The notes beneath the pieces were generated by a model, which was not told where the DNA came from, made no database searches, and was given only the letters and a program-made list of their open reading frames with translations. Shown here piece after piece: positions 6,372-16,012 of a DNA stretch of 49,012 nt. Source of the stretch: Alphaproteobacteria bacterium (lineage in GTDB: Bacteria; Pseudomonadota; Alphaproteobacteria; UBA6615); the NCBI GenBank assembly GCA_022449545.1, contig JAKUPN010000015.1, positions 1-49,012 of the forward strand, written 5' to 3'. The first letter of the stretch is position 1. Every line of letters starts with the position of its first letter. The translations under genes and the position numbers were made by a program.

Positions 6372-8408
6372 ATGGATGGATCTGTGGGCGTTTCGCCTGA
6401 CAAAAGTGTTGTGGATAAAGTGATGAAAACAGAAGAGATTGTGGAAAGTACAGAATCTGATGACCACTTTGTAGATCAGAAAAAAGAATCTGTGGAATCT
6501 AATCAGAATTATCAACCATCTTTGTTTGACGATACAATACTTTCGGGTGAAGCAAATCAAACTACGAAAAAGAAAGACGCCTTATCCGTTTATCAGACGG
6601 AAAGAGTAAAAATATTTATCGATCCATCACGAGATGAGAATCTGACTGCATTTGGCAGAGAAACATTAGAAGATCGTTATTTGCTCCCTGATGAAGCAGG
6701 AGAACCACAAAAACTTTTTGCCAGAGTGGCCTCTCATTACGCTGATAATTCTGAACATGCACAACGTATTTACGATTATATTTCTAATCTCTGGTTTATG
6801 CCTGCCACACCTGTTTTGTCTAATGGCGGTTCAAAACGTGGTCTTCCTATTTCCTGTTTTTTGAATGAAGCATCCGATTCGTTAGAAGGAATAGTTGATT
6901 TGTGGAATGAAAATGTTTGGTTGGCCGCTCGCGGAGGAGGTATAGGTAGCTATTGGGGAAATCTTCGATCTATTGGTGAACAGGTAGGAAGAAATGGTAA
7001 AACATCTGGAGTGGTGCCCTTCATACGCGTAATGGACTCCCTGACTTTAGCAATCAGTCAAGGGTCGTTGCGTCGAGGATCTGCGGCCGTTTATTTACCT
7101 ATTTCCCACCCTGAAATTGAAGAGTTTGTTGAAATGCGACGTCCGACTGGTGGCGATCCAAATCGCAAAACCCCTAATTTACATCACGGAGTTCTAATTT
7201 CTGACGACTTCATGCGTGCTGTAGAAGATGATGACGATTGGGCTTTGCTAAGCCCTAAAGATGGAGCACCCATTTCTCGTGTATCCGCTCGCTCACTTTG
7301 GATTCGTGTCTTGACCGCTAGGGTTGAAACCGGGGAGCCTTACATAATTTATTCTGACACTGTAAATAAGAGTATCCCTGAGCATCATAAATTAGCCGGG
7401 CTCAGCGTTAAAACCTCTAACCTTTGTTCTGAGATAACATTGCCAACTGGCATTGACCACCATGGTAAAGACCGAACAGCCGTATGCTGCCTGTCGTCAC
7501 TAAATTTAGAAAAATTTATTGAATGGAAAAAACATCCGACCTTTATTGAAGACGTAATGAGATTTTTGGATAATGTTCTACAAGATTTCATTGATAATGC
7601 TGCTGATTCATTTAATAGAGCGACTTACTCAGCTATGAGAGAACGTTCAGTCGGCTTAGGTGTGATGGGTTTTCATTCCTTTTTACAAAGTCAGATGGTG
7701 CCATTTGAATCAGCCGTTGCTAAAGGCTGGAACCACAATATGTTTAAACACATTAAAACAAACGTTGATAATGCCTCACAAACATTAGCCAAAGAACGGG
7801 GGGCGTGTCCTGATGCAGAAGATTACGGAATTATGGAGCGTTTCTCGAATAAAATAGCCATAGCCCCCACTGCCTCGATCTCTATAATTTGTGGTGGCTC
7901 TTCCCCTGGCATCGAACCTATTGCCGCAAATAGCTACACACACAAAACACTATCTGGATCATTTAACGTTCGTTCTAAAGCACTTAAGAAGCTTTTATCT
8001 GAAAAAGATAAAAATATAGATGAGGTCTGGTCTTCAATAACAACTAATGAAGGATCTGTTCAACATCTTGATTTCTTATCAGAAGAAGAAAAGGCAGTAT
8101 TCAAAACAGCTTTCGAAATTGACCAAAGGTGGGTGATTGATTTAGCTGCAGATAGAGCTGATCAAGTTTGTCAATCTCAATCGCTAAATGTCTTCCTTCC
8201 TGCTGATGTACATAAAAGAGATCTTCATCAAATACACTACCAAGCATGGAAAAAAGGAGTAAAAAGTCTTTATTACTGTCGCTCCAAATCTCTACAACGA
8301 TCGGAAAGTGTTGCAGCGATCCCTGTGGTAGAGTTAACTGCTGATGAAGAGGCCGATCGCGCTGCCGCGAGCCACAATGATTATGAAGAATGCCTCTCTT
8401 GCCAATAA
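6372..8408 (+). CDS. nrdA: ribonucleoside-diphosphate reductase class Ia, alpha subunit
   Basis: NrdA reduces ribonucleoside diphosphates to deoxy forms using a thiyl radical. I chose ATG 6372 because AAAGGGGG ends 8 bases upstream. The frame can be extended to a GTG at 6333, but that has no ribosome-binding site. The 678-residue product shows ISCFL (Cys162) and AVCC (Cys372/373) for the redox pair, and NLCSE (Asn350, Cys352, Glu354) for the catalytic triad. The C-terminal CLSC tail passes electrons from thioredoxin or glutaredoxin. The first 70 residues are acidic and low in complexity, and I do not see an ordinary ATP-cone there. If so, overall activity control may be weak or use another mechanism. 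nrdB follows 103 bases later. Upstream lie one LexA box and two NrdR boxes. Confidence 0.97.
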   Translation: MDGSVGVSPDKSVVDKVMKTEEIVESTESDDHFVDQKKESVESNQNYQPSLFDDTILSGEANQTTKKKDALSVYQTERVKIFIDPSRDENLTAFGRETLEDRYLLPDEAGEPQKLFARVASHYADNSEHAQRIYDYISNLWFMPATPVLSNGGSKRGLPISCFLNEASDSLEGIVDLWNENVWLAARGGGIGSYWGNLRSIGEQVGRNGKTSGVVPFIRVMDSLTLAISQGSLRRGSAAVYLPISHPEIEEFVEMRRPTGGDPNRKTPNLHHGVLISDDFMRAVEDDDDWALLSPKDGAPISRVSARSLWIRVLTARVETGEPYIIYSDTVNKSIPEHHKLAGLSVKTSNLCSEITLPTGIDHHGKDRTAVCCLSSLNLEKFIEWKKHPTFIEDVMRFLDNVLQDFIDNAADSFNRATYSAMRERSVGLGVMGFHSFLQSQMVPFESAVAKGWNHNMFKHIKTNVDNASQTLAKERGACPDAEDYGIMERFSNKIAIAPTASISIICGGSSPGIEPIAANSYTHKTLSGSFNVRSKALKKLLSEKDKNIDEVWSSITTNEGSVQHLDFLSEEEKAVFKTAFEIDQRWVIDLAADRADQVCQSQSLNVFLPADVHKRDLHQIHYQAWKKGVKSLYYCRSKSLQRSESVAAIPVVELTADEEADRAAASHNDYEECLSCQ

Positions 8409-8419
8409 ATTATTCAGTC

Positions 8420-8461
8420 TTTTAAATAAGAGATTGAAAGTTTTTAAATAAGAGATTGAAA
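8420..8461 (+). repeat. tandem direct repeat between nrdA and nrdB
   Basis: A 20-base unit beginning TTTTAAATAAGAGATTGAAA occurs at 8420-8439 and again, identical, at 8442-8461. That gives two copies with a 22-base period. It lies in the 103-base intergenic gap, 12 bases past the nrdA stop. It is probably a replication-slippage duplication. An effect on mRNA processing or on the NrdA:NrdB ratio cannot be excluded. Confidence 0.85.
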
Positions 8462-8511
8462 AAAGATTAATTAAAAAATGTTTTGATAATCTGATTTAGA
8501 GTGAGAATTTT

Positions 8512-9471
8512 ATGTCGTTATTGGAAGAAAGAATTCAATATAAACCTTTTAAATATCCATGGGCGTATGATGCCTGGCTACAACAGCAACGAGTTCATTG
8601 GCTCCCAGAAGAAGTTCCTCTGGCTGATGATGTCAAAGACTGGCATAGGGTATTAACCGCTGGTGAGAGAAATCTACTTACACATATTTTCCGATTCTTT
8701 ACTCAATCAGATGTCGAAGTAAATAATTGTTATATGAAGCACTATTCCCAAGTGTTTAAGCCTACCGAAGTTCAGATGATGTTATCTGCATTTTCTAATA
8801 TAGAGACAGTGCATATAGCTGCTTATTCTCACCTTTTAGATACTATTGGCATACCGGAAAGTGAATACTCAGCCTTTCTAAAATACCAGCAGATGAAAGA
8901 TAAGTATGACTACCTTCAGGAGTTTAATGTCGATTCAAAAGAGAATATAGCAAAAACTCTAGCTATGTTCGGAGCGTTTACCGAAGGTCTTCAATTATTT
9001 GCGAGTTTTGCAATATTGATGAACTTTCCCAGGTTTAATAAAATGAAAGGGATGGGACAAATCGTAACCTGGTCTGTTCGTGACGAGAGCCTTCATACAG
9101 CTTCAATTATAAAACTTTTTCGTACTTTTGTAGACGAAAACCCAGAAGTCAGAACCGAAGAATTGGAACGTGATCTATACATCAATTGCGAAACAGTAGT
9201 GACACACGAAGACGCATTTATTGACCTTGCTTTTGAGTTAGGTCCGATTGAAGGTTTAAATGCTCATGAAGTCAAACAATATATAAGATACATTGCTGAC
9301 CGAAGACTTATGCAGCTTGGATTACAGCCCGTACATCGTATAGAAAAAAATCCACTTCCCTGGATGGAGGAAATGCTCAACGGAGTGGAGCATGCTAATT
9401 TCTTCGAAAATCGTGCAACAGAATATTCTAAAGCCGCAACCCAAGGAAATTGGGAAGAAGCATTCGAATAG
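8512..9471 (+). CDS. nrdB: ribonucleoside-diphosphate reductase class Ia, beta subunit
   Basis: NrdB holds the dimetal-tyrosyl radical cofactor that starts catalysis in NrdA. The 319-residue protein carries all metal ligands: Asp67 (TQSDVEV), Glu98 and His101 (ETVH), Glu158 (FTEGLQ), and Glu192 and His195 (DESLH). Tyr105 four residues after the first His is at the radical-tyrosine position, so this is a standard Tyr-radical subunit rather than a Tyr-less class Ic type. The start ATG has only a weak purine-rich site (GTGAGAA). It is expressed with nrdA, and both presumably respond to the LexA/NrdR region. Confidence 0.97.
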   Translation: MSLLEERIQYKPFKYPWAYDAWLQQQRVHWLPEEVPLADDVKDWHRVLTAGERNLLTHIFRFFTQSDVEVNNCYMKHYSQVFKPTEVQMMLSAFSNIETVHIAAYSHLLDTIGIPESEYSAFLKYQQMKDKYDYLQEFNVDSKENIAKTLAMFGAFTEGLQLFASFAILMNFPRFNKMKGMGQIVTWSVRDESLHTASIIKLFRTFVDENPEVRTEELERDLYINCETVVTHEDAFIDLAFELGPIEGLNAHEVKQYIRYIADRRLMQLGLQPVHRIEKNPLPWMEEMLNGVEHANFFENRATEYSKAATQGNWEEAFE

Positions 9472-9559
9472 AGAAAGTCGAAAAATCAAAATATTTTATT
9501 TCAGATTACTCTGACCTTAACATTGGAAAAAATTTCAATACCTTCTATGGCCTTTGTAC

Positions 9560-11326
9560 ATGAATGCTGATCAAGCAATTATTTTTGTTATATTAGCTAC
9601 AGCCATGATTTTATTTTTATGGGGTCGTTGGCGTTATGATTTCGTTGCATTTAGTGCTCTTGTAATTGCTGTAATAATAGGCCTGATTCCCGCTGAAGAT
9701 GCTTTTCTAGGCTTTGGTCATCCGGCAGTTATTACTGTAGCAACAGTTTTAATCATTAGCCGATCTATTCAAATATCTGGTGTTTTGGACCATCTAGTTA
9801 ACATATTATTTAAAAAAACCATAAGCCAGTCATTACAAGTAGGCGCCCTATCAGGGATAGGAGCGGTTTTTTCGACTTTTATGAATAACGTTGGAGCATT
9901 AGCTTTGCTAATGCCCTTGGCTTTACGACTAAATAAAAAACCATCCATCCTACTAATGCCCTTATCATTTGGATCGATATTGGGTGGTCTTATTACTTTA
10001 ATAGGCACACCTCCAAATATAATTATCGCTACATATAGAGCAGATGCTTTAGGGAAGCCCTTTCAATTGTTCGATTTCGCTCCAGTAGGCTTACCTTTAG
10101 CAATTATAGGATTATTTTTTATAACAATTATTGGTTGGAGACTTATTCCTCAGAACCGAGACGGTGCAACTTCATCAGGTAATGCTTTTAAAATTCATGA
10201 TTATATTTCAGAGGCCTTAATACCCGAAGGGTCCAGTTTGATCGGGAAATCAATCGCAGAACTGGAACATCTTATTGAAGATCGTTCGATAGTAGTTGGT
10301 CTATTACGTAATAACTTGAAAATACTCCACCATCTCAGAAACCAAATTCTTCAAGCTAATGATAGACTACTTGTTAGGATAGATCCTACAGTACCAGAAA
10401 AGCTATTTATTAATAATGACTTAAGTTTACCCAGCGAAAGCAGATTAGACGAAGTAAATTTAGGCTCAGAGAATGCCACCTTAATCGAAACCGTAGTGCC
10501 GCCCGGATCAAAAATTGAAGGTCAATCAGCTCGAACTCTTCAATTTCGTCGTCGGCATAACTGTGCGTTAATCGCCCTCGCCAGACAAGGAAGACCTATT
10601 AGAGAGCAACTTTCTACTGTCCGTTTTAAAGCGGGCGATGTATTATTGTTCCAGGGTGAACCTGACGATTTAAGTGAAGCTATTTCGAACTTGGGATGTC
10701 TTCCTCTTGCTGAACGTGATGTTTCAATCAAAACCCCAAAAAGAAAATGGCTGCCTTTGACTATCTTCGCTGCTGCAGTAGTTGTTACAGCCTTAGGTAT
10801 AATTCCAATTCATATTTCTTTTTCTACTGCTGTAATTTCTTTAATCTTACTAAACTGGATAACTCCCCAGGAAGCCTATGAGGCTATTGATTGGCCTGTG
10901 ATAATACTTTTAGGTTCAATGATTCCCATAGGGAATGCCCTTCATACAACTGGTAGCACTGATCTAATAGCGACTGAATTCTTTAGAATTGCAGAAAACG
11001 TGCCTGTTTTTTTAATACTTGCCTTACTTTTAGTTATAACTATGACGCTATCAGACTTAATGAATAATGCCGCAACTGCAATAATAATGGGTCCCATCAG
11101 CTTTGCTATAGCACAACAATTAGAAATGAATCCTGATCCCTTTCTCATGGCTGTTGCAATCGGTGCTTCTTGTGCTTTTTTAACGCCTATAGGTCATCAA
11201 AATAATGTTTTGGTGATGGGGCCAGCGGGATATAAGTTTGGGGATTATTGGCGCATGGGCCTCCCACTAGAATTACTAATTGTTATTATTTCTATCCCGC
11301 TCTTGATGTTGTTTTGGCCTGTTTAA
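9560..11326 (+). CDS. SLC13-type anion permease with paired RCK-C (TrkA-C) domains
   Basis: An integral inner-membrane protein of 588 residues, taken from ATG 9560 (an upstream TTG adds two residues). It has two blocks of membrane segments, about 1-195 and 395-588. Each contains an SLC13/ArsB-like signature: MNNVGALALLMPLALRL with LIGTPPNI in the first, and MNNAATAIIMGPI with TPIGHQNNVLVMGP in the second. Between them are two soluble TrkA-C/RCK-C modules (about 205-285 and 300-375: EGSSLIGKSIAEL, FKAGDVLLFQGEPDDL). This layout is the 'SLC13 family permease' type seen in sulfate or dicarboxylate transport; the substrate cannot be read from sequence. It ends 6 bases from a convergent arsC-like gene. 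Confidence 0.88.
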   Translation: MNADQAIIFVILATAMILFLWGRWRYDFVAFSALVIAVIIGLIPAEDAFLGFGHPAVITVATVLIISRSIQISGVLDHLVNILFKKTISQSLQVGALSGIGAVFSTFMNNVGALALLMPLALRLNKKPSILLMPLSFGSILGGLITLIGTPPNIIIATYRADALGKPFQLFDFAPVGLPLAIIGLFFITIIGWRLIPQNRDGATSSGNAFKIHDYISEALIPEGSSLIGKSIAELEHLIEDRSIVVGLLRNNLKILHHLRNQILQANDRLLVRIDPTVPEKLFINNDLSLPSESRLDEVNLGSENATLIETVVPPGSKIEGQSARTLQFRRRHNCALIALARQGRPIREQLSTVRFKAGDVLLFQGEPDDLSEAISNLGCLPLAERDVSIKTPKRKWLPLTIFAAAVVVTALGIIPIHISFSTAVISLILLNWITPQEAYEAIDWPVIILLGSMIPIGNALHTTGSTDLIATEFFRIAENVPVFLILALLLVITMTLSDLMNNAATAIIMGPISFAIAQQLEMNPDPFLMAVAIGASCAFLTPIGHQNNVLVMGPAGYKFGDYWRMGLPLELLIVIISIPLLMLFWPV

Positions 11327-11332
11327 AAATTA

Positions 11333-11683
11333 CTAAATTGCCGCCTCTAAATCTCTTTGTTGCTGAGGCTTAAACCCAACTATCAACCCGTTTTCGACTT
11401 CAATTACGGGCCTTTTTATAAGAGTGGGGTTTTCCACCATCAGGGCTAAAGCAGTATCTTCGGTAACATTTTCTCTTATTACATCCGGCAAATTCCGCCA
11501 TGTAGTACTTCCCCGATTGATTAAGGTTTCCCAACCAACCTCCATTGCCCAAAGAGTTAATCTCTCAATATCAACACCATCTGCCCTGACATCGAGGTAA
11601 CGATGTGGAACATCTCTTCTTTCTAGCCACTTCAATGATTTTTTTGTGGTATCACACGTTTTAAGACCGTAAACAGTTAACAT
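11333..11683 (-). CDS. ArsC/Spx-family protein, YffB type
   Basis: A small thioredoxin-fold protein of 116 residues, full length for the family. The N-terminal MLTVYGLKTCDTTKKSLKWL contains the single conserved Cys (residue 10), followed by basic residues as in ArsC and YffB. RPVIEVENGLIVGFKP near the C-terminus is the conserved Arg/Gly segment. True arsenate reductases use glutaredoxin and usually sit with arsB/arsR, and none is adjacent here. I therefore prefer the YffB-like, function-unknown branch. The stop is 6 bases from that of the transporter on the other strand. It is divergent from the CoxL-like gene across a 170-base AT-rich gap that must hold both promoters. Confidence 0.85.
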   Translation of the reverse strand: MLTVYGLKTCDTTKKSLKWLERRDVPHRYLDVRADGVDIERLTLWAMEVGWETLINRGSTTWRNLPDVIRENVTEDTALALMVENPTLIKRPVIEVENGLIVGFKPQQQRDLEAAI

Positions 11684-11853
11684 CGAAGTAGACCCATTTT
11701 GTTATTTATCCTTAAATTGACACTTTATCCCAACAAAATACTAAAAATTAGTAAACAGATCTATCATCAAGACTAGAGGTAGAGCGTCACTTACCTTATC
11801 ATATTAACTGATTCTAATCATATTTTCAGAAAAACGAATTATGGAGTAACCTC

Positions 11854-14190
11854 ATGGGTCAATTCGGCATAGGGCAAGCCGTTAAAAGAACGGAAGATCA
11901 ACGTCTACTTACTGGTGACGGAAAATACAATGATGATTTTGATCTCGATAGGCAGACTTTTGCGTATATCATGCGTTCCCCTCACGCACATGCCGAAATT
12001 TTGCATATTGATACAGAGGAATCTAAAAATTCCCAAGGTGTCTTGCTGGTTTTAACCGGAGATGATGTGAGGAAGGATGAAATTAGTCCAATGCCCTGCG
12101 CGATACCTATAAAAAATATAGATGGGAGTGACCGGTCTGATACTTACCGGCCTATATTAGCGCAAGGTAGAGTCCGCCATGTTGGTGAACCAGTTGTGGC
12201 TGTTATAGCTGAAACATTAGCCCAAGCCCGAGACGCTGCGGAACTAATTGACATCAGCTATGAAGAACTGCCCTCAACAACCGATACTTATCATTCGGCA
12301 GACCCTAACTCTCCCAAAGTACACGAGAACCTTCCAAATAACATATGCTTTGACTGGGGAAAGGGAGATCACGATAAAACTGAAGAGGCTTTTAAAGCTG
12401 CTTCTAAAGTAACAACCCTAAAACTGATTAATAACAGAATCGTGGTAAATTCAATGGAACCACGAGGAGCAATTGGAGATTTTGATTCTCAAACGGGTCG
12501 CTCAACCCTCTACAGTTCTTCTCAAGGAACACACGGACTAAGAGATGCTATCAGTGAAGAAATTCTAAAAATAGGGAAAGAAAATCTGAGAGTAATAACG
12601 GGTGATGTAGGTGGAGGTTTTGGAATGAAAATTTTTCCTCATCCAGAACAGCCGATTGTTGTGTGGGCATCACGTAAACTTAATCGCCCGGTTCGATGGG
12701 TTTCTGAACGAAATGAAGGATTTTTATCCGATATTCAAGCGAGAGATCATGTCACCACTGCGGAGATGGCAATGGATGAAAATGGAAAATTTTTAGCTTT
12801 AAGAGTTACCACTCATGCGGCCCTAGGGGCCTATCTGTCTCAATATAGTACATACATTCCTACTGAAGCGGGAACAGGGATGTTAAACGGATTATATTCA
12901 ATTCCAACAATATGGGTAAACGTTAAAGGGGTGCTAACAAACACGGTTCCAACAGATGCCTATCGCGGAGCAGGTCGTCCAGAAGCGATTTATTGCATCG
13001 AAAGATTAGTCGATAAATGTGCTCGAGAATTAGGAATATCACCTAATCAAATACGTGAACGAAACTTCATCAAGCCCGAGCAGCTTCCTTATACAACCGC
13101 CTTAGGGGATGTCTATGATAGCGGTGAATTCGTGGAATTAATGAATTCTGGAATGGAAAAAGCAGATTGGAACGGTTTCGAAACAAGAAAAAAGAATAGT
13201 GCTGACAAAGGAAAACTTCGTGGCATTGGCATGGCTACATACGTGGAAAAATGTGGTGGAGGGAACGCGGAAACGGCAGATGTAAAATTTGAGGAAGACA
13301 AGGACCACATAACAATTTTCATTGGCACCGTTACTAATGGACAAGGCCACGATACAGCTTATAAGCAAATTATGTCTGACCGTCTTGGAGTTGACACCGA
13401 TAATATAACTGTTGTTCAAGGAGATAGCGATAAAGTACCTCCAGGAATGACAGGTGGCTCCCGTTCAGTAACAGTCGGAGGAGTAGCAATCTCTAAGGCT
13501 TCTGAAAATATTATTGAAAAGGGTAAACATATTGCTGCCCATATATTAGAAACAGCCGATGAAGATATCGACTATGAAGAAGCAAATTTTCGTGTCACGG
13601 GAACTGATCGAATGGTTTCTTTATTTGATGTTGCCCGTGCCTCAAAAGATCCTAGTAATTTACCAGATGGCACCGATGCCGGCTTGGACGAATCATACAG
13701 TCACTTACCTGATGCTGCCACTTATCCAAATGGATGTCATGTTTGCGAAATCGAGATAGACCCTGAGACAGGAGTGGTAGAAATACTGCGCTATACTGTG
13801 ATGGATGACTTTGGAGACATTATAAACCCTTTATTAATAGAGGGGCAAGTTCATGGAGGAATTGTGCAAGGATTAGGGCAAGCCTTACAAGAACACACAG
13901 TTTATGACGAGGAATCTGGTCAGCTTCTTACAGCGTCCTTTATGGATTATACACTACCTCGAGCAGGTGACCTACCATACTTCGATTTCAACATGAGAAA
14001 CGTAAGATGTAAGACCAATCCATTAGGTATCAAAGGATCGGGGGAAGCTGGCGCAATCGGCGCTCCCCCTTCTGTTATTAATGCAATAATTGATGCCCTC
14101 TCGCCTGATGGAGAAAATATAGATATAGATATGCCGGCTACACCCGATGTGATTTGGCGAGCTGCCAATCAATCTCTAGCGGCAGAGTAA
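11854..14190 (+). CDS. molybdenum hydroxylase large subunit (form II CoxL/xanthine dehydrogenase family)
   Basis: A 778-residue molybdopterin-cytosine-dinucleotide-binding subunit. It starts with the family signature GIGQAVKRTEDQRLLTGDGKY, followed by VGGGFGMK (about 253-260). AYRGAGR at 369-375 is the 'form II' loop, not the AYRCSFR loop with the Cu-ligating Cys of true CO dehydrogenase. The catalytic Glu is at 731 in GSGEAG. It likely hydroxylates an aldehyde or N-heterocycle rather than CO. The partner small (2Fe-2S) and medium (FAD) subunits are absent from both sides in this window, which is unusual. They may lie elsewhere, or it may work as an orphan. GGAG precedes the ATG by about 7 bases. 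Confidence 0.92.
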   Translation: MGQFGIGQAVKRTEDQRLLTGDGKYNDDFDLDRQTFAYIMRSPHAHAEILHIDTEESKNSQGVLLVLTGDDVRKDEISPMPCAIPIKNIDGSDRSDTYRPILAQGRVRHVGEPVVAVIAETLAQARDAAELIDISYEELPSTTDTYHSADPNSPKVHENLPNNICFDWGKGDHDKTEEAFKAASKVTTLKLINNRIVVNSMEPRGAIGDFDSQTGRSTLYSSSQGTHGLRDAISEEILKIGKENLRVITGDVGGGFGMKIFPHPEQPIVVWASRKLNRPVRWVSERNEGFLSDIQARDHVTTAEMAMDENGKFLALRVTTHAALGAYLSQYSTYIPTEAGTGMLNGLYSIPTIWVNVKGVLTNTVPTDAYRGAGRPEAIYCIERLVDKCARELGISPNQIRERNFIKPEQLPYTTALGDVYDSGEFVELMNSGMEKADWNGFETRKKNSADKGKLRGIGMATYVEKCGGGNAETADVKFEEDKDHITIFIGTVTNGQGHDTAYKQIMSDRLGVDTDNITVVQGDSDKVPPGMTGGSRSVTVGGVAISKASENIIEKGKHIAAHILETADEDIDYEEANFRVTGTDRMVSLFDVARASKDPSNLPDGTDAGLDESYSHLPDAATYPNGCHVCEIEIDPETGVVEILRYTVMDDFGDIINPLLIEGQVHGGIVQGLGQALQEHTVYDEESGQLLTASFMDYTLPRAGDLPYFDFNMRNVRCKTNPLGIKGSGEAGAIGAPPSVINAIIDALSPDGENIDIDMPATPDVIWRAANQSLAAE

Positions 14191-14218
14191 CACAATTAAG
14201 TGAAGCGGGAGTAGGCTG

Positions 14219-14998
14219 TTGCCAAACGAATATCAGTCCATGCTTAAAGCAGTAGGAAATATTGCTTATGAAGCAGGCATGGAAATTATGAAATTTTATT
14301 CAAAAAATTATGATTCTCATTTTAAAACTGATGGTACTCCTGTAACTGAGGCAGATGTTGCCGCAGAATCCATAATATTGCCTGCTCTCCAAAGTTTAAC
14401 CCCCGAAATTCCAATAGTATCTGAAGAAAGTGCAGCAGGAGGTCATATTCCTGATATATCTGGAAAAAACTTTTGGCTGGTCGATCCACTAGACGGCACC
14501 CGTGAATTCATTAAAGGTAGTGATGAGTTTACAGTTAATATTGGTCTAGTTATTAACCTAGAACCTGTTTTGGGTATTCTTTATTCCCCAGCTAAAAATG
14601 TGACATATTTTGGATCGGGGTTAGGCTCTGCAATGAAAAAAGAAAAAGGGAGTTCTCCAAAATCAATCAACTGTAGAGAAATACCGTCGAAAGGTCTTGA
14701 TGTATTGGTCAGTCGTTCATATAGCACAAGCAAGCGCTTAGATGACTACCTTTCCAGTAAAAAAGTGCATTCGCGAATACCTTGCGGTAGTGCGCTGAAG
14801 TTTGGTCTTTTGGCTGCCGGAGAGGCAGATTTATACCCGCGTTTTGGCCCCACCTACGAATGGGATACGGCCGCAGGTCATGCTATAATTTTAGCAGCTG
14901 GTGGAAACCTGAGCACCTTTAGTGGTAACCCTTTATCCTACGGAAAATCAGAAGACAAATTTTTGAATCCAGGGTTCATAGCATTCGGACAAAAATGA
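14219..14998 (+). CDS. cysQ: 3'(2'),5'-bisphosphate nucleotidase (CysQ-type inositol monophosphatase family)
   Basis: CysQ hydrolyses 3'-phosphoadenosine 5'-phosphate, the by-product of sulfate assimilation, to AMP. The metal- and substrate-binding motifs are present: DGTPVTEADVAAE, SEESAA, and VDPLDGTREFIKGSDEFTVNI. The DGTREF run followed by EFTVNIGL is specific to CysQ within the family. YEWDTAAGHAI is the second signature near residue 220. The start is probably TTG 14219, with GCGGGAG 7 bases upstream; ATG 14240 is the alternative. It overlaps the next gene by 4 bases (ATGA), so the two are translationally coupled. Length 259 is typical. Confidence 0.9.
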   Translation: MPNEYQSMLKAVGNIAYEAGMEIMKFYSKNYDSHFKTDGTPVTEADVAAESIILPALQSLTPEIPIVSEESAAGGHIPDISGKNFWLVDPLDGTREFIKGSDEFTVNIGLVINLEPVLGILYSPAKNVTYFGSGLGSAMKKEKGSSPKSINCREIPSKGLDVLVSRSYSTSKRLDDYLSSKKVHSRIPCGSALKFGLLAAGEADLYPRFGPTYEWDTAAGHAIILAAGGNLSTFSGNPLSYGKSEDKFLNPGFIAFGQK

Positions 14999-15954
14999 TT
15001 AATAAACTGAAAACATCAACTGCTGGGGCTAGTTATAAAGCTGCAAATATCCTAAACAAAGGCGGAATTGTAGCCTTCCCCACTGAGACTGTTTACGGTT
15101 TGGGCGCTGACGCTAGAAATGAAGAAGCAGTTTTAAAAGTTTTTAGAGTAAAAAAACGACCTTCTTTTAATCCCCTAATAATTCATCTTGCTGATATAGA
15201 ATTAGCAAAGCGTCAAGCAGAGTTTAACGCTTTAGCAATTTATGTGGCTGAAGTTTTTTGGCCTGGTCCTTTGACACTAGTGCTTCCAAGAGCAAGCGAC
15301 TGCAACGTATCGAGAATAGCCTGCGCAGGGCTAAAAACCCTTGCATTAAGGGTACCTGAAAACCCTGCAGCTCAGGATTTATTAACGACCTTTTCGGGCC
15401 CCATAGCTGCCCCGAGTGCTAATATATCAGGGTCTGTAAGTCCAACTAGAGCAGATCATATTTCTGATTCATTGCTAGATAAAACCGACCTTATTTTAGA
15501 TGGTGGCCCCTGTAAAATAGGTTTAGAGTCTACAGTATTAGATTTGACAGTAGATCAGCCACGCATACTTCGTCATGGAGCTATACCTCTTGAGAGCTTG
15601 ATAGAAAAACTAGGAGATATAAAAGAATATAATCATAGCAGTAACACGGAAATTAAGTCTCCTGGATTACTTCGTAGGCATTATGCAACTAATCAACCCT
15701 TAAGATTAAATGCAATAACAGCTCAGCCTAATGAGGCTTATTTGGCTTTTGGCGATTGTACTTCTAAAAACGCGGCAATTGTAAGAAATCTTAGTGAATC
15801 GGGGGATCTAAGTGAGGCCGCCAATAAACTTTTTCTGTTGTTGAGAGAGCTAGATATGCCCAAGTACGAATCTATAGCGGTTGCCCCAATACCTAATGAG
15901 GGTTTAGGAAGAGCTATCAACGATCGCTTGGAAAGAGCTGCAGTAAAATCTTAA
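14995..15954 (+). CDS. sua5: threonylcarbamoyl-AMP synthase (Sua5/YwlC type)
   Basis: This enzyme makes threonylcarbamoyl-AMP from Thr, bicarbonate and ATP for the t6A37 tRNA modification. The YrdC domain (about 15-200) shows AFPTETVYGLGADA, VKKRPSFNPLIIHL, SANISG, and the ESTVLDLT and LRHGAI segments. The linker SPGLLRRHYA (about residue 224) and a C-terminal Sua5 domain make this the two-domain Sua5 form (319 residues) rather than the short TsaC. It is translationally coupled to cysQ. Confidence in family and role is high. Confidence 0.95.
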   Translation: MINKLKTSTAGASYKAANILNKGGIVAFPTETVYGLGADARNEEAVLKVFRVKKRPSFNPLIIHLADIELAKRQAEFNALAIYVAEVFWPGPLTLVLPRASDCNVSRIACAGLKTLALRVPENPAAQDLLTTFSGPIAAPSANISGSVSPTRADHISDSLLDKTDLILDGGPCKIGLESTVLDLTVDQPRILRHGAIPLESLIEKLGDIKEYNHSSNTEIKSPGLLRRHYATNQPLRLNAITAQPNEAYLAFGDCTSKNAAIVRNLSESGDLSEAANKLFLLLRELDMPKYESIAVAPIPNEGLGRAINDRLERAAVKS

Positions 15955-16012
15955 TTACATTTATAATAGAACAGCAATTTATTTTAACAATCTAGAGAAT
16001 AGATCTAACTTA

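Noticed and set aside
11333-11683. Arsenic resistance locus (arsC plus transporter as arsB)
   Set aside because: The neighbour is an SLC13/RCK permease in the opposite direction, with no arsR or arsenite-specific features. The protein fits YffB better.
11854-14190. Carbon monoxide dehydrogenase
   Set aside because: The active-site loop is AYRGAGR, not AYRCSFR, and coxS/coxM are absent.
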